NCBI GenBank assembly: GCA_001689535.1
Contig: LUJP01000054.1
Coordinates: 1-15,687, forward strand
From: Bacteroidales bacterium M5
GTDB taxonomy: Bacteria; Bacteroidota; Bacteroidia; Bacteroidales; Muribaculaceae
Direction: 5' to 3'
Length of the DNA: 15,687 nt
The notes beneath the pieces are model-generated. The model had not been told where the DNA came from, did not search any database, and worked only from the letters and a program-made list of their open reading frames with translations. The first letter of the stretch is position 1. Each line of letters opens with the position of its first letter. Below are positions 6,885-14,759 of the stretch, piece by piece. Both the position numbers and the translations under genes were made by a program.

Positions 6885-6900
6885 GGCGGCATTTGTTTGT
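6859..6900 (+). terminator. Stem-loop terminator after cassette 2
   Basis: ATGCCGC at 6861-6867 pairs perfectly with GCGGCAT at 6886-6892 (two further wobble pairs outside), with the loop as in the other two hairpins and a T-rich tail TTTGTTTGTT. The right arm is GCGGCAT here and GCGGTAT in the other two copies, so the stem is conserved while its sequence changes. Confidence 0.75.
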
Positions 6901-6986
6901 TGGCAGGCTGATGTGGGGCTGTAGCATGGTGAAGCTGTGTACATGCGGCTGTCTTGCCTGTAGGGCGGGGGCTCCGGGGAGCATAC

Positions 6987-7472
6987 CTACGGGGTGGAAG
7001 GGCTTAGCCGGTGGAGGAGCCGGGCGGAAGTGAGGCCGAGGAGGGGATGGCGCCAGGTGGGGAGGATTTCAATCATCGGAATGAGGACGAATTCGCGCAG
7101 ATGCATGCGGGGGTGGGGGAGCGCTGGATGGGCGTCGGGGGGCGTGGCGACGGAACCGTAGCAGATGAGGTCGATGTCGATGGCGCGGTCGGCGTATGAC
7201 CCATCGGTATTGCGGTGAGCCGAACTGTCTATGCTGTTCTGAATTTCAAGCAGTATATCAAGTAGTGTCTCCGGAGTCATGCCGGGGCCGATTTCGATGT
7301 TAACCCCGACGTTGATAAACGGATGCGGCGAGCTGTAGCCCCACGGCTCCGATTCCACGGGACGGGACACGGCCGTGACCGCGAACCGGGCGGATATGGC
7401 GGCGACCGCGCGCTCTATGAGTGCGGCGCGGTCGCCGAGATTAGATCCTATGCTGATATGGGCGGTGGACAT
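6987..7472 (-). CDS. folK: 2-amino-4-hydroxy-6-hydroxymethyldihydropteridine pyrophosphokinase
   Basis: 161 residues, the normal length for single-domain FolK. The enzyme transfers pyrophosphate from ATP to 6-hydroxymethyl-7,8-dihydropterin, the step before dihydropteroate synthase in folate synthesis, in the cytoplasm. Motifs: GSNLGDR (9-15), the pterin-side segment EPWGY..PFINVGV (42-57), the metal-binding IDID (98-101, Asp99 and Asp101) and HPRMHLREFVL (120-130). The ATG at 7472 lies 12 bases after the infB stop, so it is the last gene of the rimP-nusA-infB-folK transcript. It faces the serpin cassette end-on. Folate genes are not usually tied to this operon, so the position may be lineage-specific. 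Confidence 0.93.
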   Translation of the reverse strand: MSTAHISIGSNLGDRAALIERAVAAISARFAVTAVSRPVESEPWGYSSPHPFINVGVNIEIGPGMTPETLLDILLEIQNSIDSSAHRNTDGSYADRAIDIDLICYGSVATPPDAHPALPHPRMHLREFVLIPMIEILPTWRHPLLGLTSARLLHRLSPSTP

Positions 7473-7484
7473 GGCGAAGCTCGC

Positions 7485-10460
7485 TTAGAGCGTCTTCTTT
7501 ACTTCCACTTCCTCATAGCATTCGATGAAGTCGCCTTCCTTGATGTCGTTGTACCCGGTTATGTTGAGACCGCAGTCGTAGCCCGACACGACCTCTTTCA
7601 CATCGTCCTTGAAACGCTTGAGCGATCCGAGGGCGCCGGTGTACTTCACTATGCCGTCGCGGATAAGGCGGACCTTGGCAGAACGCTTGATGCGGCCTTC
7701 GCGCACCATACATCCGGCAACGGTGCCCACTTTGGATATATGGTAAGTCTGGAGCACTTCGGCGGTACCGATCACCTCTTCCTTCACATCGGGGGCGAGC
7801 ATGCCTTCCATAGCGTCCTTCACCTCCTCTATGGCCTGGTAGATTACCGAATAGAGGCGGATTTCCACGCCTTCACGCTCGGCCTCGCGGCGGGCGGCTA
7901 CCGACGGGCGCACCTGGAAGCCGATGATAATGGCATTGGAAGCGGCGGCCAGAGCCACGTCGCTTTCCGAAATCTCGCCCACGGCTTTGTGGATTACGTT
8001 GACTTGAATCTCCTCGGTGGAGAGCTTGATGAGCGAGTCGGAGAGGGCCTCGATTGAGCCGTCCACGTCGCCTTTCACGATTATGTTCAGCTCCTGGAAG
8101 TTGCCTATGGCACGGCGGCGGCCGATATCCTCGAGGGTGAGGATCTTCTTGGTGCGCATGCCCAGTTCGCGCTGCAGCTGCGCGCGCTTGGTGGCTATCT
8201 CGCGGGCTTCCTGCTCGGAGTCCATCACGTTGAAGGTGTCGCCTGCGGTGGGGGCGCCGTTCAGGCCAAGAATCAGGGCGGGTTCGGCGGGGCCGGCTTC
8301 TTTGATGCGCTGGTTGCGCTCGTTGAACATCGCCTTCACCTTTCCGAAATGGGTTCCGGCCAGGATTGTATCGCCTACGTGGAGCGTGCCGTTCTGAACC
8401 AGCACTGTCGCAACGTAGCCTCGGCCCTTGTCGAGCGACGACTCTATGATTGAGCCCACGGCCTTGCGTTCGGGGTTGGCCTTGAGGTCGAGCATCTCGG
8501 CCTCGAGAAGCACCTTCTCCATAAGCTCCGACACACCGATGCCTTTCTTGGCCGAGATGTCCTGGCTCTGGTATTTGCCGCCCCATTCTTCCACGAGGTA
8601 GTTCATGCCGGCCAGTTCCTCCTTGATTTTGTCGGGGTTGGCGGCCGGTTTGTCTATTTTGTTGATGGCGAATACAATGGGAACTCCGGCGGCCGAAGCG
8701 TGGTTGATGGCCTCGATGGTCTGGGGCATCACGTCGTCGTCGGCGGCCACGATGATTATACAGAGGTCGGTCACTTTGGCGCCGCGGGCACGCATGGCGG
8801 TGAATGCCTCGTGGCCCGGGGTGTCGAGGAAGGTGATGTGGCGGCCGTCGTGGAGTTCCACGTTGTAGGCACCGATATGCTGGGTGATACCACCGGCCTC
8901 GCCGGCAATCACGTTGGCGTTGCGGATATAGTCGAGGAGCGATGTCTTGCCGTGGTCCACATGGCCCATCACGGTTACGATAGGCGGACGCGACTGGAGG
9001 TCTTCCTCTCGGTCCTCTTCCGTGGCTATGGCCTCGACAACCTCGGCTGAAACGTATTCGGTGCGGAAACCGAATTCCTCGGCAACGATGTTGATGGTCT
9101 CGGCGTCAAGACGCTGGTTGATCGAAACCATCACACCCAGGCTCATACAGGTGCCGATCACCTGGTTGATGGGCACATTCATCATCGAGGCAAGGTCGTT
9201 GGCGGTAACGAATTCGGTGAGCTTGAGTACCTTGCTTTCGGCAGCCTCCATTTCGTGGGCCTCGCGTTCGCGCATGGCATTGGCCTCGCGCTTTTCCTTG
9301 CGCCACTTCACGCCTTTCTTCTGGCCTTTGTCCTTGTTGGTGAGACGGGCCAGAGTTTCCTTCACCTGCTTCTGTACGTCCTCGTCGTTCACCTCGGTGT
9401 GAACGGGGCGACGGCGGTTTTCGCCGCGGCGTCCCTGACGTTCGCCGTTCTGCTGGTTACGCTCAGAGTTCTGCTGGTTGCGGCGCGATTCGCCGGTGCT
9501 TACGGTCTGTGCGCCGGTTTTCTCGATATCTATTTTCTCCTTGCCGCCTATGCGCTTGCGCTTCTTGCGGTCGCCTGCCGCGGGTTGGCCGGGCTGGCCG
9601 GGACGCTGTGCGGCGGCGCGTTTGTCTTCCTTCGATTTTTTCTTGGGGCGGGTTGACTGGTTGATGGCCGAGAGGTCGATTTTGCCTACAACGTTGATTG
9701 ACGGGCCTCCTTTCACAGTGGTGGGGATGAAGTTGTCGTTATCGGCCTTCGGTTTTTCCTCAGCGGGAGCTGCAGCCTGAGGCTCGGCGGGTTTTGCCGG
9801 AGCGGGAACGGCTCCGGGTGCTTTGGGGGCTTCCTCTGCTTTAGGTGCAGTCTGGGCCGGAGCCTTGGGCGCTTCAGGAGCTTTGGCTTCAACTTTGGGC
9901 GCAGGCTGTTCAGGCGCCTTTGCAGGTTCTGTGACGGGTTCCTTTACGGTTTCTTTGGCCTTCGGAGCCTCAGTGGGTGCGGGAGCTGCCGGAGCCTTCT
10001 TGACCTCCACCTTCACCTCGATTTTCACGGGGCGTTCCGTGGCGGCGGGGCGCGGAGTCTCCTCCTTGACCGCAGGAGCGGCAGGAGCAGGCGTCTCGGC
10101 CTTCACGGCTGCTTTGGCGGGAGCCGGGTTCACGGTCTGCGGGCGGGGATTGGAGAGATCGATTTTGCCCATGATGCGCGGACCCGAAACCGACGGGGCT
10201 TCCAGTTTCACTTCTTCGGGTTTGGCCGGAGCGGCGGCTTTGGCCTTTTCTTTGTCGCGGTCAGAGCTCTTCTTGTCGGCCTGACGCTTGAGCTCGAAAT
10301 CAGGTTTATATTCTTTTATCAGCAGACTATAGGCTTCGTCGTCAATCCTTGAGTTGGGATTGTTGTCGACCTGAATACCTTTTTTCTGCAGAAATTCCAC
10401 CACCGTCGCTATCGAGACGTTGATGTCTTTTGCTACTTTACTTATTTTAGTTCCGGCCAT
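7485..10460 (-). CDS. infB: Translation initiation factor IF-2
   Basis: 991 residues. IF-2 is the GTPase that brings initiator fMet-tRNA to the 30S subunit and promotes subunit joining. An N-terminal IF2_N domain (about 1-55, KISKVAKDINVSIATVVEFL) is followed by a long Ala/Pro/Lys/Glu-rich linker (about 60-245) and a basic, Gln/Arg/Asn-rich stretch. A second IF2_N-like segment comes next (about 415-475). The GTPase domain has G1 GHVDHGKT (499-506), G2 GGITQHIGAY, G3 DTPGH (546-550), G4 NKID (600-603) and G5 SAKKG. Domains II to IV run to KKTL. The long low-complexity linker is typical of Bacteroidetes IF-2. Several antisense ORFs over this gene are composition artefacts. It sits 98 bases after nusA and 12 bases before folK. 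Confidence 0.98.
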   Translation of the reverse strand: MAGTKISKVAKDINVSIATVVEFLQKKGIQVDNNPNSRIDDEAYSLLIKEYKPDFELKRQADKKSSDRDKEKAKAAAPAKPEEVKLEAPSVSGPRIMGKIDLSNPRPQTVNPAPAKAAVKAETPAPAAPAVKEETPRPAATERPVKIEVKVEVKKAPAAPAPTEAPKAKETVKEPVTEPAKAPEQPAPKVEAKAPEAPKAPAQTAPKAEEAPKAPGAVPAPAKPAEPQAAAPAEEKPKADNDNFIPTTVKGGPSINVVGKIDLSAINQSTRPKKKSKEDKRAAAQRPGQPGQPAAGDRKKRKRIGGKEKIDIEKTGAQTVSTGESRRNQQNSERNQQNGERQGRRGENRRRPVHTEVNDEDVQKQVKETLARLTNKDKGQKKGVKWRKEKREANAMREREAHEMEAAESKVLKLTEFVTANDLASMMNVPINQVIGTCMSLGVMVSINQRLDAETINIVAEEFGFRTEYVSAEVVEAIATEEDREEDLQSRPPIVTVMGHVDHGKTSLLDYIRNANVIAGEAGGITQHIGAYNVELHDGRHITFLDTPGHEAFTAMRARGAKVTDLCIIIVAADDDVMPQTIEAINHASAAGVPIVFAINKIDKPAANPDKIKEELAGMNYLVEEWGGKYQSQDISAKKGIGVSELMEKVLLEAEMLDLKANPERKAVGSIIESSLDKGRGYVATVLVQNGTLHVGDTILAGTHFGKVKAMFNERNQRIKEAGPAEPALILGLNGAPTAGDTFNVMDSEQEAREIATKRAQLQRELGMRTKKILTLEDIGRRRAIGNFQELNIIVKGDVDGSIEALSDSLIKLSTEEIQVNVIHKAVGEISESDVALAAASNAIIIGFQVRPSVAARREAEREGVEIRLYSVIYQAIEEVKDAMEGMLAPDVKEEVIGTAEVLQTYHISKVGTVAGCMVREGRIKRSAKVRLIRDGIVKYTGALGSLKRFKDDVKEVVSGYDCGLNITGYNDIKEGDFIECYEEVEVKKTL

Positions 10461-10514
10461 AAAGGGGTTTGAGTGATTACTTGTTGTGATATTTAGGATT
10501 GAAGAGAGAGATTA

Positions 10515-10537
10515 TGCCGCCCGGCAGCGCCGGGGCA
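10515..10537 (-). other. Intercistronic stem-loop between nusA and infB
   Basis: CCCGGC (10520-10525) pairs with GCCGGG (10529-10534) around a three-base loop, with three more pairs outside a two-base bulge. No T-run follows on the minus strand, so it is not a classical terminator. It could be an RNA-processing or stability element in the 98-base gap; no promoter consensus is visible in the gap. Confidence 0.4.
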
Positions 10538-10558
10538 GAGCGGGATTCGGCCGGAGGA

Positions 10559-11911
10559 TTATTCCTGCGGAGCGTCCTCGCTTTCGGCAGGTTCGCCGGC
10601 GGGTTCCTCGTCGGAGGGAGCGGCGTCGCCTTCGGGCTGTGACGGTTCGCTGTAATCGTCGTCGAATTCGGCGCGCACCACGCGTATCACCTGGTCTACG
10701 GTGTCTTCCTCCAGGTCGGCCTTGTCAATGAGTATCTGGCGCGGAGTGCTCAGCACGTTCTTGGCGGTGATGCAGCCAATGTTTTTGAGCGCGTCGATTA
10801 CCCACTCGTCTATTTCGTCCTTGAATTCGTCAAGGTAGATGTCGTCCTCGTCCATTTCGTCGGAGTCGCGGTATACGTCGATTATGTATCCGGTGAGCTT
10901 CGAGGCGAGCTTGATGTTCAGACCGCCCTTGCCGATGGCCAGCGACACCTCTTCGGGACGCAGGAACACTTCGGCCTTCTTCTCTTCCTCGTCGAGGCGT
11001 ATGGATGATATCTTGGCGGGGCTGAGGGCACGCTGAATGAAGAGCGAGGGGTTGGCGGTGTAGTTGATCACGTCGATGTTCTCGTTGCGGAGTTCGCGCA
11101 CGATTCCGTGGATTCGCGAACCTTTCACGCCCACGCAGGCACCTACGGGATCGATGCGGTCGTCGTAGCTTTCCACGGCTATCTTGGCGCGCTCTCCAGG
11201 GATGCGGGCCACGGCGCGGATGTTGATGAGGCCGTCGTGGATCTCAGGCACTTCAATCTCGAAGAGGCGGCGCAGGAAGTTCTCGCTGGTGCGCGATACG
11301 GTGATTTTGGGATTGTTGTTCTTGTTGTCGACGTTGCTCACTACGGCTCTCACTGTCTCGCCCTTGCGGAAGAAGTCGCCGGGAATGGCCTCGCTCTTGG
11401 GAAGGAGAAGCTCGTTTTTGTCATCGTCGAGCAGAAGGGTCTCGCGCGACCATGTCTGATACACTTCGCCGCTCACGAGCTCGCCTTCTAGTTCCTTGAA
11501 TTTATTGTAGATGGCCTCTTTCTGGAGGTCGAGGATTTTCGACTGGAGGGTCTGGCGCAGGTTGAGGATGGCGCGGCGGCCGAAGTCGGCGAATATGATT
11601 TCCTTGGTGTGCTCCTCGCCTATCTCCACATCGGGGTCGGAATCGGCGCGGGCGTCAGAAAGGCTTATCTCCATGTTGGGGTCGGTAACCTCGCCGTCGG
11701 GCACCACGGTGAGATTCTGGAATATCTGCACGTCGCCTTTGTCGGGGTTCATGATCACGTCGAGATTCTCGTCGGTGCCGAACATTTTTGCCAGCACGTT
11801 GCGGAACGATTCCTCGAGCACGCTTATCATTGTGGTCTTGTCGATGTTCTTGAGTTCCTTGAACTCGGCAAAGCGCTCCACCATGTCGGGAGCTTCCTCT
11901 TTTTTAGCCAT
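10559..11911 (-). CDS. nusA: Transcription termination/antitermination factor NusA
   Basis: 450 residues. NusA binds RNA polymerase and nascent RNA and modulates pausing, termination and antitermination. The N-terminal polymerase-binding domain (about 1-135) is followed by an S1 domain (about 142-210, from GELVSGEVYQTW), then KH1 with GVKG (261-264) and KH2 with GKGG (327-330). A short helical repeat (IDEWVIDALKNIGC, about 367-380) and an acidic tail rich in Glu, Asp and Pro (about 416-450) follow. The E. coli protein has two acidic repeats; the shorter tail is usual for this phylum. It lies 57 bases after rimP, the order found across most bacteria. Start ATG at 11911. Confidence 0.97.
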   Translation of the reverse strand: MAKKEEAPDMVERFAEFKELKNIDKTTMISVLEESFRNVLAKMFGTDENLDVIMNPDKGDVQIFQNLTVVPDGEVTDPNMEISLSDARADSDPDVEIGEEHTKEIIFADFGRRAILNLRQTLQSKILDLQKEAIYNKFKELEGELVSGEVYQTWSRETLLLDDDKNELLLPKSEAIPGDFFRKGETVRAVVSNVDNKNNNPKITVSRTSENFLRRLFEIEVPEIHDGLINIRAVARIPGERAKIAVESYDDRIDPVGACVGVKGSRIHGIVRELRNENIDVINYTANPSLFIQRALSPAKISSIRLDEEEKKAEVFLRPEEVSLAIGKGGLNIKLASKLTGYIIDVYRDSDEMDEDDIYLDEFKDEIDEWVIDALKNIGCITAKNVLSTPRQILIDKADLEEDTVDQVIRVVRAEFDDDYSEPSQPEGDAAPSDEEPAGEPAESEDAPQE

Positions 11912-11968
11912 TTTGTGAAGTATGTTTTTTGTTGATTTATTCTTTTGTCGGGGTAACGGGGCGGGAGC

Positions 11969-12442
11969 TTATTTGAAGCTGAGGAGATAGCGCACGCTCC
12001 GGGTATCGGCCACGTTCATTTCCACGCTGCGGTCCACAATCACGGGCCGTTTCTTTCCTTCCTCTTTCACCTTTTCCTTTACAGTCATGGTGAATGCCGC
12101 GCCGTCGGGGCTGACTGACTGGAGCGTGCCGGTGATCTTGCGGCCGTCGCGCGTGAGCACTTCTATTTCGTTGCCTATGTTTTTCTCATACTGCCCTTTC
12201 ACTTTGAATGGGGAGGTGAGTCCGGCCGATCCTACCTCGAGTTCATAATCCTCCACATCGCGGTCGAATGCGGCTTCTATCTGCTGGGTGAGGCGGGTGC
12301 AGTCTTCAATGTCTACGCCACGGCATGAGTCGATTTCAACCACTATGCGGTTGTCGGAGCTCACGGAGAGGTCAACCAGAAACAGGTCGGTATCCTCAAG
12401 GTCTTTTTCTATTTCCTGAGTTAAAAGATGCTTGTCAATCAT
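11969..12442 (-). CDS. rimP: Ribosome maturation factor RimP
   Basis: 157 residues from the ATG at 12442 (MIDKHLLTQEIEKDLED). The frame extends 33 codons further upstream to 12541, but that extension is unlike RimP, and the operon promoter at 12494-12525 lies inside it, so the shorter start is right. The family motif is YELEVGSAGLTSPF (66-79, usually YxLEVSSPGLxRPL). An N-terminal alpha/beta domain and a C-terminal SH3-like barrel (about 85-157) are expected. RimP helps assemble the 30S subunit. It is the first gene of the operon with nusA, infB and folK. Confidence 0.95.
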   Translation of the reverse strand: MIDKHLLTQEIEKDLEDTDLFLVDLSVSSDNRIVVEIDSCRGVDIEDCTRLTQQIEAAFDRDVEDYELEVGSAGLTSPFKVKGQYEKNIGNEIEVLTRDGRKITGTLQSVSPDGAAFTMTVKEKVKEEGKKRPVIVDRSVEMNVADTRSVRYLLSFK

Positions 12443-12493
12443 GTTGAGGCAAATAAAATGGAGGAAGCGTCTGCCCCCTCCGTGGAATTGATG

Positions 12494-12525
12494 CAAAATT
12501 ACACAATTCCGGGCGCAAAAGCAAA
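12494..12525 (-). promoter_or_regulatory. Promoter of rimP-nusA-infB-folK operon
   Basis: Read on the minus strand: TTTG (12525-12522), a 20-base spacer, then TAATTTTG (12501-12494). Both the -33 and -7 elements match the Bacteroidetes primary sigma consensus exactly. Transcription should start a few bases after 12494, giving a leader of about 45 bases before rimP. Confidence 0.75.
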
Positions 12526-12641
12526 TCGCCGGCGGCAGCAATGCTGGCTAACGGGTGACGGCACCTAAATATTAACATTTGCATGGGTTATTTTATGAAA
12601 TATTAACAATCAGGGCTGTGGTCTTATACTGAGACGTTGCC

Positions 12642-12670
12642 TTGTGGTGTGCTGATTTTGACTAATTTTG
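12642..12670 (+). promoter_or_regulatory. Promoter of the GH110 gene
   Basis: TAATTTTG at 12663-12670 is an exact TAnnTTTG -7 element. TTG at 12642-12644 (18-base spacer) or 12637-12639 (23 bases) can serve as the -33 element. The predicted leader is about 48 bases and contains the C8 tract. Confidence 0.6.
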
Positions 12671-12712
12671 TGTCGCTTTCTCCTTGGAAAAATGACTTTT
12701 TGCTAACATCGT

Positions 12713-12720
12713 CCCCCCCC
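12713..12720 (+). repeat. C8 homopolymer before the GH110 start codon
   Basis: Eight cytosines, then TTTT, then the ATG at 12725. The tract lies in the predicted 5' leader where the ribosome binds. Such tracts can change length by slipped-strand mispairing; here that would change leader spacing, not the reading frame. Confidence 0.9.
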
Positions 12721-12724
12721 TTTT

Positions 12725-14533
12725 ATGAGATTCAATCTTAAGACTATCATCGCAGCCGCTGCCGTTGTGGCTGTCCAGAGCGCTGCTGCCGCTGTGGTTA
12801 CTGTGGATATGACGCGCCATGGTGTGCGACCCGGAGCATCCGACCTCTCCCGCCGCATCGAGCGCGTTCTTTCATCGCTCACCACTCATCCCGATTCCGA
12901 CGAGGTGGTGCTCAGCTTCGCCCCTGGACGTTACGATTTCTATCCCGACAAGGCCATAAAACGCGAGCTGTTCATCTCCAATCACGACCAGACAAATCCC
13001 CGCACCGTGGGCCTGATGCTCGACTCTCTCCACAATGTGACGATTGACGGTGCCGGATCCGACTTCGTGTTCCACGGCCGTATGCTCCCCATTGCCGCCG
13101 TTGGCTGCACCGGGCTTACGCTTACGGATTTCACCATTGATTTCGAGAATCCGCAGATAGCGCAGGTGCGTATCACCGATTCCGGTTCGCGAGGCATCAC
13201 CTTCACGCCCGAACCCTGGGTGAAATGGCGTCTGGCCTCTGACGGTTCTTTCGAGACCTACGGCGAGGGCTGGACCATGAGGCCCGCCAGCGGTATTGCA
13301 TTTGAAGCCGAGACGCGTCATATTGTCTACAACACATCCGACCTTCCCGTGAACCTTTCGGGCATAATCAAAGCTCCCAATGGCCAGCTCCTTGCTCCCA
13401 AATGGGTTGATTCCCGGCTGAAGCCCGGTATGGCCGTAGCCCTGCGCGGGTGGGAACGTCCGGCCCCCGGCATATTCCTTGACGAATGTATTTCCTCCAC
13501 CCTCTCCAATGTGAAGGTGCATTATGCCGAGGGTATGGGTCTGATAGCCCAGATGTGCAATGACATCACTCTCGATGAGTTCGACGTGTGTCTGCGCGAT
13601 GAGTCTCCCCGCTTTTTCACAACTCAGGCCGACGCTACCCATTTCTCGGGCTGCAGCGGCCTCATTGAGTCGCGCGGCGGCTACTATGAGGGTATGATGG
13701 ACGATGCCATAAACGTCCACGGCACTTATCTCAAAATAACCGCCTCGGAGAATTCCCGCACTCTCGTAGGACGCTACATGCATCCGCAGTCCTACGGCTT
13801 CCGCTGGGGCGCTCCCGGCGATTCCGTGCAGCTGGTGCTCTCCGCGGTGATGCAGCGTCTCGGCGAGCCCAATGTGATAGAGGCTATCGAACCAGTCGAC
13901 GCTCCCACGGCTCATGGCGCCAAGGAATTCCGCATTACATTGAGCAATCCTGTGGATCTTCCCGTTGGTGAGCCTGTAGGAATAGAAAATCTCACGGCAA
14001 GTCCCGAAGTGGTGTTTGCCGACAATGTCATTGCCAACAACCGCGCCCGCGGCGCCTTGTTCAGCACTCCGCGGCGTGTGGAGTGCCTCAACAATGTGTT
14101 CGACCACGTTTCGGGCACTGCGGTGCTTCTCTGCGGCGACTGCAACGGATGGTATGAGACCGGCGCCTGCCGCGACGTGCTCATACGCGGCAACCGGTTT
14201 ATCAACAATCTCACCAGCCTCTTCCAGTTTACTGAGGCTGTGATTTCAATCTATCCCGAGATTCCTGACCTTGCATCGCAGACCGAGTGTTTCCACGGCG
14301 GCGAGGGCTATCCGGGAGTGGTTATTGAAGGCAATGATTTCGTAACGTTCGACGCGCCGCTTGTCTTTGCCCGATCCATCGACGGTCTCCGCATCGCCGG
14401 TAACACAATCACCGTTTCGGAGGAATACAAACCTTTCCACCACAACCGCTTCAATTTTCGCTTCGAGAAATCACGCCGCGTGACGCTCGACGCCAACCGC
14501 TTCAACCAGCCCACCTCCATCAGCTTCGACTGA
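12725..14533 (+). CDS. GH110 alpha-1,3-galactosidase, secreted
   Basis: 602 residues, close to the roughly 600 of Bacteroides GH110 enzymes. A Sec signal peptide (about 1-23, Ala-rich, ending SAAAA) has no lipobox, pointing to the periplasm or outside. The body is a right-handed parallel beta-helix with repeated short strands (NVTIDGAG, GLTLTDFTIDFENP, VLIRGNRFINN, VVIEGNDF, LRIAGNTI). Segments I recall as GH110-specific are GLIAQMCNDITLD (272-284), QADATHFSGC (301-310) and EGMMDDAINVHGTYLK (322-337), with Asp303, Asp326 and Asp327 as catalytic candidates. The family removes terminal alpha-1,3-linked galactose from blood-group B or linear alpha-Gal glycans, fitting mucin or host-glycan foraging. 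It is a single-gene unit divergent from rimP with its own promoter; no SusC/D pair is nearby. Subfamily (branched or linear substrate) cannot be told by eye. Confidence 0.88.
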   Translation: MRFNLKTIIAAAAVVAVQSAAAAVVTVDMTRHGVRPGASDLSRRIERVLSSLTTHPDSDEVVLSFAPGRYDFYPDKAIKRELFISNHDQTNPRTVGLMLDSLHNVTIDGAGSDFVFHGRMLPIAAVGCTGLTLTDFTIDFENPQIAQVRITDSGSRGITFTPEPWVKWRLASDGSFETYGEGWTMRPASGIAFEAETRHIVYNTSDLPVNLSGIIKAPNGQLLAPKWVDSRLKPGMAVALRGWERPAPGIFLDECISSTLSNVKVHYAEGMGLIAQMCNDITLDEFDVCLRDESPRFFTTQADATHFSGCSGLIESRGGYYEGMMDDAINVHGTYLKITASENSRTLVGRYMHPQSYGFRWGAPGDSVQLVLSAVMQRLGEPNVIEAIEPVDAPTAHGAKEFRITLSNPVDLPVGEPVGIENLTASPEVVFADNVIANNRARGALFSTPRRVECLNNVFDHVSGTAVLLCGDCNGWYETGACRDVLIRGNRFINNLTSLFQFTEAVISIYPEIPDLASQTECFHGGEGYPGVVIEGNDFVTFDAPLVFARSIDGLRIAGNTITVSEEYKPFHHNRFNFRFEKSRRVTLDANRFNQPTSISFD

Positions 14534-14555
14534 CAATCTGCTGATGCCCCGCGGA

Positions 14556-14577
14556 ACGTCGATATCCTTATCGACGT
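14556..14577. repeat. Perfect 9-bp inverted repeat
   Basis: ACGTCGATA (14556-14564) pairs with TATCGACGT (14569-14577) around a TCCT loop, 22 bases after the GH110 stop. No T-run follows on either strand. A second smaller hairpin, CGGCC-TCC-GGCCG at 14624-14636, is preceded by the same GGAACGTCG motif. Part of this sequence recurs inverted at 15611-15626. Confidence 0.8.
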
Positions 14578-14663
14578 GAAAGTAGATCTTGGTGGGCGGT
14601 GCCGATGAGCCCACTGGGAACGTCGGCCTCCGGCCGTCGCTGTCATCCGGAACCTGCCACACT

Positions 14664-14725
14664 GAAAAAAATAAAAAACCGCCTCAGCGTTGCCATAGCC
14701 CTTTCGGGCCGAGACGCGGAGGCGG
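14664..14725 (-). terminator. Rho-independent terminator of rubrerythrin
   Basis: On the minus strand a 12-position stem with one mismatch (14725-14714 with 14690-14679) encloses a second small hairpin. It is followed by a T-tract of 13 T interrupted once by A, about 35 bases after the rubrerythrin stop. Confidence 0.85.
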
Positions 14726-14759
14726 GTTGCTTTGATAATTGAATTATTTGAAGCCTATA

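Noticed and set aside
7323..10284. Several plus-strand ORFs of 87-244 codons opposite folK and infB
   Set aside because: They mirror the codon bias of infB, are low in complexity, show no start context and no domains.
12443..12541. N-terminal extension of rimP to 12541
   Set aside because: The extra 33 residues are unlike RimP, and the consensus promoter lies inside this stretch.
12872..14107. 411-codon ORF antisense to the GH110 gene
   Set aside because: It lies entirely over a gene with clear family motifs on the other strand, has no recognisable domain, and its length follows from the GC-rich codon usage.
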